From positions 8,235,504 through 8,299,503 of the forward strand of contig NC_088298.1 in assembly GCF_032854445.1 (NCBI RefSeq): a stretch of 64,000 nt of DNA, read 5' to 3'. Both the position numbers and the translations under genes were made by a program. The notes under the pieces are model-generated. The model was not told the DNA's origin. It did not search any database and worked only from the letters and a program-made list of their open reading frames with translations. Shown here one piece after another: positions 59,901 to 64,000 of this stretch (within the stretch, counting starts at the first letter, position 1; each line of letters begins with the position of its first letter). The DNA is from Liolophura sinensis. Taxonomy: Eukaryota > Mollusca > Polyplacophora > Chitonida > Chitonidae.

Positions 59901-62620
59901 TGCGAACAGAGGGAGACGAAACCAGCACGAGCTTGACTTGAATTCACAGAGACCGCTTTGGCGAAAGGCTCCTGGGTCATTGTGGCCAGCTATGTCAATT
60001 ACATTACGTTACACTAAATCAACCATTTGTCAGGTAAGCGATTATTTAATCAGCCAGTTAGGCAGTCAGTGGACAGCGTGGTAACGGTATAAATGTACTG
60101 ATCTTGCAGGAAGGGCTCGTGCTCGATGCTGGGTGCGTGGGGGAAGAGTGTCCCCACCCCCAGGTCTCTCCTACAGCTGAGGGCCCTCGACTGGAGTTAT
60201 GACGGTGGGTGATGGTTATGCATCGATGAGTTTGAACAAGTTGTACTGTAATGTAGCAGAAAGTTGCACTGTGATATAGCTGAAAGTTTATTTATTTATT
60301 TGATTGGTGTTTTACGCCGTACTCAACAATATTTCACTTATACGACGGCGGCCAGCATTATGGTGCGTGGAAACCGGGCAGAGCCCTGGGGAAACCCACG
60401 GCCATCCGCAGGTTGCTCACAGACCTTCCCACGTACGGCAGGAGAGGAATCCAGCATGAGCTGGACTTGAACTCACAGCGGCCGCATTGGTTAGATAGCT
60501 GAAAGTTGTACTGTAATGTAATGAAACCAAACTTCATTATCATGTAACCGAAATTCATGTTGTCATATAACGAAAAGTTGTAATGTAACCGAAAGTCGTG
60601 CCATCATATACCCAACACAAATTTGTTAATTGTAGTCTAAAAGTTCAAGAGAATGTATTCTGTTATTGTAACACAATACTGTGTCATATTCAACATAACA
60701 TCCTGTTAGTCTAATGCAATCTAATGTTGAATTAATAGAATATGTGTCGTATTTTTAGACAATAATCAAATACATTCTGGCTTCTCTCAGACCAAAGACT
60801 TTCTGCTAAATTTAACAGATTATTTTTTAGAAAAGGTGTATTGCAATGTCACCATGAGTTTATTGTGATGCAACCGAAAGTTGTATTGTCATATAACCGC
60901 AATTGTATTGAAATGTATCCGATAGTTGTATTGAAATGTAACCGAAAGTTGTACTGTCATACAACCGAAATTGTATTGAAATGTAACCGAAAGTTGTATT
61001 GAAATGTAACCGAAAGTTGTACTGTCATACAACCGAAATTGTATTGAAATGTAACCGAAAGTTGTATTGAAATGTAACTGAAAGTTGTATTGAAATGTAA
61101 CCGAAAGTTGTATTGAAATGTAACCGAAAGTTGTACTGTCATACAACCGAAATTGTATTGAAATGTAACCGAAAGTTGTATTGAAATGTAACCGAAAGTT
61201 GTATTGAAATGTAACTGAAAGTTGTATTGAAATGTAACCGGAGATTGTATTGTAATGCTACCAAAGGTTACATTGTGATGTATCGAACGTAATTAGTATA
61301 TTACTCACATAAATGTATCGAAATGTGATTTAAAAACGCTCCTCTTCAGGTTGAACTTAAAACTTGCTTTTGTGTAATTTGAGTAGTTACTTTCAGAATA
61401 GATCTGAAGTGATTGTAAATCAAACAAAAACTCAGTTTAAGGAAAATGATAGCACAGGCTAATTCAATCATAGAATTCGTAGAAATAATCTTAAAAGCAG
61501 GCAGATAAAAGTTCAGATAAACATAAACTAACACTTTCAATGAACAAAGGGGCCTCCGTGGCTCAGTTGGTTGGACTCAGGAGTCTTTCACCAATGCGGT
61601 CGCTGTGCGTTCAAGTCCAGCTCATGCTAGCTTCCTCTCCGGCCATAAGTGGGAAGGTCTCTCAGCAACCTATGGATGGTCGTGGGTTTCCCCCGGGCTC
61701 TGCCAGGTTTCCTCCCACCATAATGCTGGCTACCGTCGTATAAGTGAAATATTGTTGAGTCCGGCGTAAAACACCAATCAAATGAATAAATAAATCAATG
61801 AACAAAGGGGTCTGAGGTACTTAGCACGCCAGACACAGGAGTCTTTCACCAAAGCGGTCGCTCTGAGTTGAAGCCCAGCTCAGACCGGTTTCTTCACCTA
61901 CCGTTTTCTGAGAAGATTTGCCATCAGTATGCCCCGGGCTCTGCTCGGTTTCCTTTCACAATAACGCTGGCCGCCGCCGTGTAAGTGAAATATTCTTCAG
62001 TAGAGCATAAAACACCAATCAACTGAATAAACAAACAATAAACAAAAACTATATAAACTGCTTAAAACTCATAATTGTACATGCACGTGGGTTCAGTAGT
62101 AATAATAATGAAGTCACAGCATGACCACATAACTGTTAAAGGTTTCACAAGCTTTCCATCCACAAGCTGGGATTATTATTAAGTGACTAACCAATTTATT
62201 AAATTTATTTAATTTTTATTTATCAAATTTATTTATTTAATTTTATTTATCAAATTTATTTATTTAATTTTATTTATCAAATTTATTTATTTTTTTAATT
62301 TTTATTTATCAAATTTATTTATTTAATTTTACTTATCAAATTTATTTATTTATTTAATTTTTATAAATAAAATGATTTGATAATGATCTCGACTTCATTG
62401 TTAAAAACCATATAGCATGATAACTTTTAACAATAACGTAATATTTCATGTATCAAAAGAGTCAATAAATTCGCCATTTGATAATGTGAATGTACATGCT
62501 TGGCGTTGACAGGGCCATTCAAGGATCACCCTCAGGTCACTGTCTATCACCCGACCGACTCTAAGGATGGCAACGCCTTTGCAAACTTTGGGTGGGCAGC
62601 CTGGATTGGGTCAATTACTG
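53870..62620 (+). CDS. dcd1-like, penicillin-acyltransferase-fold (C45-type) amidase/acyltransferase, 5' part
   Basis: N-terminal-nucleophile family of secreted or lysosomal proteins related to Dictyostelium Dcd1A/B; members are thought to hydrolyse amide bonds of N-acyl compounds, but the substrate here is unknown. Exons read 53870-53945, 54747-54879, 56332-56429, 57669-57736, 58692-58800, 59481-59515, 60110-60204 and 62513-62620. Seen: a signal peptide, 'FDIVHVWGSPYEMGFAHGKL', and 'GELTKGSCSMLGAWGKS' with the Cys expected to become the nucleophile after self-cleavage. Then come 'LRALDWSYDGPFKDHPQVTV' and 'FANFGWAAWIGSITG'. Phases of exons 2 to 8 join perfectly; exon 1 to 2 does not (phase 1 against phase 0), so a small exon or indel is missing there. 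The gene runs past the window; a possible next acceptor is at 63981-63983. Confidence 0.85.
54487..54542 (+). mobile_element. 3' end of the second SINE type, diverged
   Basis: 'catcatatgactgaaaaaca' then 'acgtcaaaccctaagcact'; adjoins a main-family SINE scrap at 54546-54602 (- strand). Both lie in intron 1 of the dcd1-like gene. Confidence 0.7.
54546..54602 (-). mobile_element. SINE scrap
   Basis: 'gaatattttacttacacgac' to 'gagaggaaacc'. Confidence 0.65.
54747..54879 (+). CDS. dcd1-like exon 2
   Basis: Acceptor CCTTAG ends at 54746, donor GTGAGT at 54880. Encodes 'NPDHARPNVNPIDTQAPVFV' to 'FDIVHVWG'. An in-frame TAG right before the exon fixes the border. Confidence 0.85.
54913..55089 (-). 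mobile_element. SINE, head missing
   Basis: In intron 2 of the dcd1-like gene, only about 30 bp behind the exon 2 donor. Core complete up to 'cttgaactcaac'. Confidence 0.88.
55562..55697. repeat. 9-bp tandem repeat (gagaattac)n
   Basis: About 14 copies of gagaattac and variants (gagatctac, gagaactac). The period makes an open frame of Tyr-Glu-Asn repeats, but it sits in an intron. Confidence 0.93.
55698..56331. other. Intron 2 remainder, nothing recognised
   Basis: AT-rich intronic sequence up to the acceptor of exon 3. Confidence 0.5.
56332..56429 (+). CDS. dcd1-like exon 3
   Basis: Acceptor AATTACAG, donor GTAAGC at 56430. Encodes 'GSPYEMGFAHGKLQKNATLK', the family's GxPYExGxAxG signature. 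Confidence 0.92.
56766..56812 (+). mobile_element. SINE tail scrap
   Basis: 'aaattattcccgagtacggt' followed by 'caaatgat', intron 3. Confidence 0.5.
57056..57215 (+). mobile_element. Fragment of another mollusc SINE type
   Basis: 'gatataatgtgacagggtgg', 'gtgaggtagcactacaaat' and 'caagcagacacacgcgtgat' match a SINE body and tail I recall from molluscs; related to 40741-40925. Confidence 0.6.
57305..57376 (+). mobile_element. SINE tail scrap
   Basis: 'gatatattaagtgaaggatt' then 'cttgagcttaatcaaataat', intron 3. Confidence 0.5.
57669..57736 (+). CDS. dcd1-like exon 4
   Basis: Acceptor TTCTCAG, donor GTAAGT at 57737. Encodes 'IEAVNGTVTFIPNWFLKDVS' with a possible N-glycosylation site (NGT). 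Confidence 0.88.
57963..58197 (-). mobile_element. SINE, near full length, diverged
   Basis: Tail, core lacking the 'ggttgctggcagaccttccc' block, and a complete head ending 'ttggccacggagcccc'. Intron 4. Confidence 0.86.
58516..58664 (+). mobile_element. SINE fragment (3' half)
   Basis: 'gtgggaaggtctgtcagcaa' to 'caaataaaccaataaat'; ends 27 bp before the acceptor of exon 5. Confidence 0.86.
58692..58800 (+). CDS. dcd1-like exon 5
   Basis: Acceptor CCCTACAG, donor GTATAT at 58801. Encodes 'LDFALDLEILATERFTGKYF' and 'EELKGLADASGADYK', a helical part before the nucleophile. Confidence 0.9.
58834..59055. mobile_element. Palindromic MITE, diverged copy
   Basis: 'aatttaacagaaaatctgat', 'gttattgcagcagattgttt' and 'aaggattatattagataaac' match 28278-28701; includes an expanded 'aatattaatataat' stretch. 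Intron 5. Confidence 0.68.
59481..59515 (+). CDS. dcd1-like exon 6 (35 bp)
   Basis: Very short exon, acceptor TTGTTACAG, donor GTGAGA at 59516. Encodes 'KLMRIHMLGEL' plus two bases; it joins exons 5 and 7 in frame to give 'MLGELTKGSCSM'. Confidence 0.88.
59740..59995 (-). mobile_element. SINE, near full length, with a small internal duplication
   Basis: 'gtagttggaaac' occurs twice in a row at 59823-59846; the head is truncated after 'gctcctgggtcat'. Intron 6. Confidence 0.86.
60110..60204 (+). CDS. dcd1-like exon 7 (nucleophile Cys)
   Basis: Acceptor TCTTGCAG, donor GTGGGT at 60205. Encodes 'KGSCSMLGAWGKSVPTPRSL' and 'LQLRALDWSYD'; the Cys in GSCSM is the expected catalytic residue. Confidence 0.92.
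60289..60494 (-). mobile_element. SINE with target-site duplication inside a minisatellite
   Basis: Flanked by 'atagctgaaagtt' at 60276-60288 and 60495-60507. Truncated inside the head after 'gcggccgcattgg'. Intron 7. Confidence 0.93.
60613..60838. mobile_element. Palindromic MITE inside the minisatellite
   Basis: 'gaatgtattctgttattgta', 'aacataacatcctgttagtc' and 'tctgctaaatttaacagatt' match the element at 28278. Ends decayed. Confidence 0.75.
61548..61798 (+). mobile_element. SINE, full length, first of a tandem pair
   Basis: Head 'ggggcctccgtggctcagtt' with an A box, B box 'gttcaagtcc', and full core and tail. The part 'gttagcgcgctagcgcagcg' is deleted. Intron 7. Confidence 0.92.
61805..62032 (+). 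mobile_element. SINE, diverged, second of the pair
   Basis: Begins 'aaaggggtctgaggtactta'. 'tcaatgaacaaagggg' occurs before both copies, so one SINE probably landed at the edge of the other. Confidence 0.86.
62046..62127 (+). repeat. Dispersed repeat shared with 23513-23605
   Basis: 'aactgcttaaaactcataat' then 'cgtgggttcagtagtaataa' and 'taatgaagtcacagcatgac'; inverted match to 23525-23600. Confidence 0.68.
62198..62372. repeat. AT-rich tandem repeat
   Basis: Five to six copies of 'atttatcaaatttatttatt' plus variable T-rich spacers, likely grown from a SINE-type (TTTA) tail. Confidence 0.85.
62513..62620 (+). CDS. dcd1-like exon 8
   Basis: Acceptor CGTTGACAG, donor GTAAGC at 62621. Encodes 'GPFKDHPQVTVYHPTDSKDG' and 'NAFANFGWAAWIGSITG'. 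Confidence 0.92.
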
Positions 62621-63318
62621 GTAAGCATTCAGTTTAGCACTTTTACTGGTTCCAAAATAAATGGAATCTTAAGATTTAGCTTTGGTCAACGGTTGTTTTC
62701 CTCAGCGTTCGTTAGACTTCATGGTTTTCACGTAAATGTTCATTAAACGTCACGTCAACACAGAATTGTGAACAATTCTAGACCAGTGACATCTAATAAA
62801 TTGTAAATATCATCCCTGCATATTGCTAGCTTAACCATGCTTAAGCCTATATAGGGTTTGTAAAGCATCGATACAGACGAGAACCTCAAACTCAACTGGA
62901 CTTATCCAGATTGCTCTTTCTGGTCGCAAGCGCACGAGCATGTGAAGTTACGACGCGATTCACCTGCTGTTGTACTCCTGTTGTTACGTGTGTGTCGGTA
63001 AATTCTCCAAGTCGCACGGCCATGAGCGGCTGAAACCAACTGCGTTGAGTTAAACTGCGTCGTGTGTTAAACTCTTGTGTATACTACTAAACAGAAGTTT
63101 TTTACTACTTATGCAATTGCATGGAGAGTTAGAATAAACCCAGACTGAGGTAACTGACAAGAGACCGTTTCACCGGTTATGTGTGACCAAACACTTGTCA
63201 AGGAGCACACTCACTTCTGTCGCTGCTCTGTCTTTAATTTCCATACTTTGAAGTCCTCTGCATGCAGGCCTATACGATTATGTAAATATTACTATGGTGC
63301 TTCTTGCTATTATTTCAG
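62621..63318. other. Intron 8, nothing recognised
   Basis: No repeat or exon I can support in this stretch. Confidence 0.5.
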
Positions 63319-63543
63319 GGGCCTCCGTGGCTCAGTTGGTTAGCGCGCTAGCGCAGCGTAATGACTCAGGAGCTTCTCACCAATGTGGTCGCTGTGAGTT
63401 CAAGTCCAGTTCATGCTGGATTCCTCTCCGGCCGTACGTGGGAAGGTCTTGCCTTGTCTTGCAGGTGGTCGTGGGTTTACCCCCGGGCTACGCCCAGTTC
63501 CCTCCAACCATAATGCTGGCCGCCGTCCTGTAAGTGTAATATC
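63319..63543 (+). mobile_element. SINE abutting a satellite
   Basis: Intact head 'gcctccgtggctcagttggt' with 'gcgcgctagcgcagcg', B box 'gagttcaagtcc' and core up to 'ccgccgtcctgtaagtg'; then the sequence leaves the family before the usual tail and enters the 43-bp array. Confidence 0.9.
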
Positions 63544-63544
63544 A

Positions 63545-63888
63545 CGAATAAGTGAGAGAGGCCCTCACATATGTAATAGTGGCATATCGAATAAGTGAGA
63601 GAGGCCCTCACATATGTAATAGTGGCATATCGAATAAGTGAGAGAGGCCCTCACATATGTAATAGTGGCATATCGAATAAGTGAGAGAAGCCCTCACATA
63701 TGTAATAGTGGCATATCGAATAAGTGAGAGAGGCCCTCACATATGTAATAGTGGCATATCGAATAAGTGAGAGAGGCCCTCACATATGTAATAGTGGCAT
63801 ATCGAATAAGTGAGAGAGGCCCTCACATATGTAATAGTGGCATATCGAATAAGTGAGAGAGGCCCTCACATATGTAATAGTGGCATAT
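63545..63888. repeat. 43-bp minisatellite, eight copies
   Basis: Unit starts 'cgaataagtgagagaggccc'; eight head-to-tail copies that are almost identical (one G to A change in copy 4). No spacers. Confidence 0.97.
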
Positions 63889-64000
63889 CGACGTGAACAT
63901 GTAGTTGAAATTAATAATACTCAATTATAAGTAAAAACGAGAATGAATGATTCGGAATTAGCGCTACATTGCTGGTATTTCAGCCATGATTGTTCAACAC

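Larger units (their letters stand above)
60245..61290. repeat. Minisatellite of about 23-bp units, interrupted
   Basis: Units of 'cgaaagttgtattgaaatgt'. The regular part is 60860-61260, with higher-order alternation of two unit types; the older left part (60245-60610) is split by a SINE, and 60613-60838 by a MITE. Confidence 0.92.

Noticed and set aside
63319-63395. Functional tRNA gene
   Set aside because: It is the tRNA-like head of a SINE with the SINE core following directly; arms do not fold as a proper tRNA. The same was decided for other SINE heads and for 38313-38385.
63984-64000. Start of the next dcd1-like exon at the window edge
   Set aside because: The acceptor 'ggtatttcag' is good and the phase would fit, but only 17 bases remain and the resulting 'AMIVQH' is not clearly family-like, so it was not called.

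Overview
The window looks like nuclear DNA of a lophotrochozoan animal, most likely a mollusc. Reasons: split genes with GT-AG introns, AT-rich intergenic DNA, and dozens of copies of one tRNA-headed SINE whose 3' end (reverse strand: 'gattggtgttttacgccgta') I recognise as common in mollusc genomes. The species cannot be named from the sequence alone. Only a small part of the window is host coding sequence; the rest is introns, intergenic DNA, dispersed elements and tandem arrays.

Layout. (1) 465-4207, + strand: five phase-consistent exons of an executioner-type caspase (His and Cys catalytic motifs present); its N-terminus lies before the window. Behind it, 3.7-6.0 kb is a tandem duplication whose second copy has lost the segment with the last caspase exon. 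(2) 6.6-11.1 kb: a local repeat cluster, degenerate satellites and a long-inverted-repeat foldback element. (3) 11943-13261, - strand: a type II membrane protein with a polysaccharide pyruvyl transferase domain, broken by two small indels. (4) 18856-19830, - strand: an intact triose-phosphate-translocator (TPT) family transporter. Pyruvyl transferases use phosphoenolpyruvate (PEP) and the TPT family includes PEP translocators, so items 3 and 4 may form a donor-import and glycan-pyruvylation pair; this is the most interesting idea in the window and is inference. (5) 20-31 kb: no gene I can support; SINEs, palindromic MITEs and minisatellites. (6) 31.6-35 kb: an 88-bp perfect inverted repeat at a SINE insertion, a decayed Penelope-like retroelement (- strand) and a SINE nested in a MITE. 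(7) 35-45 kb: mostly non-coding, with a second foldback element, fragments of other SINE families and a CRE-motif-rich satellite. (8) 45.2-47.7 kb, - strand: a decayed, 5'-truncated LINE. (9) 48-53 kb: a minisatellite and non-coding DNA. (10) 53870-62620, + strand, continuing past the window: eight exons of a dcd1-like, penicillin-acyltransferase-fold (peptidase C45 type) secreted or lysosomal hydrolase, with introns full of SINEs and minisatellites.

The host genes do not form one functional unit apart from the proposed pyruvylation pair. Exon borders come from splice motifs, reading phase and family resemblance recalled from memory; no database search was possible.
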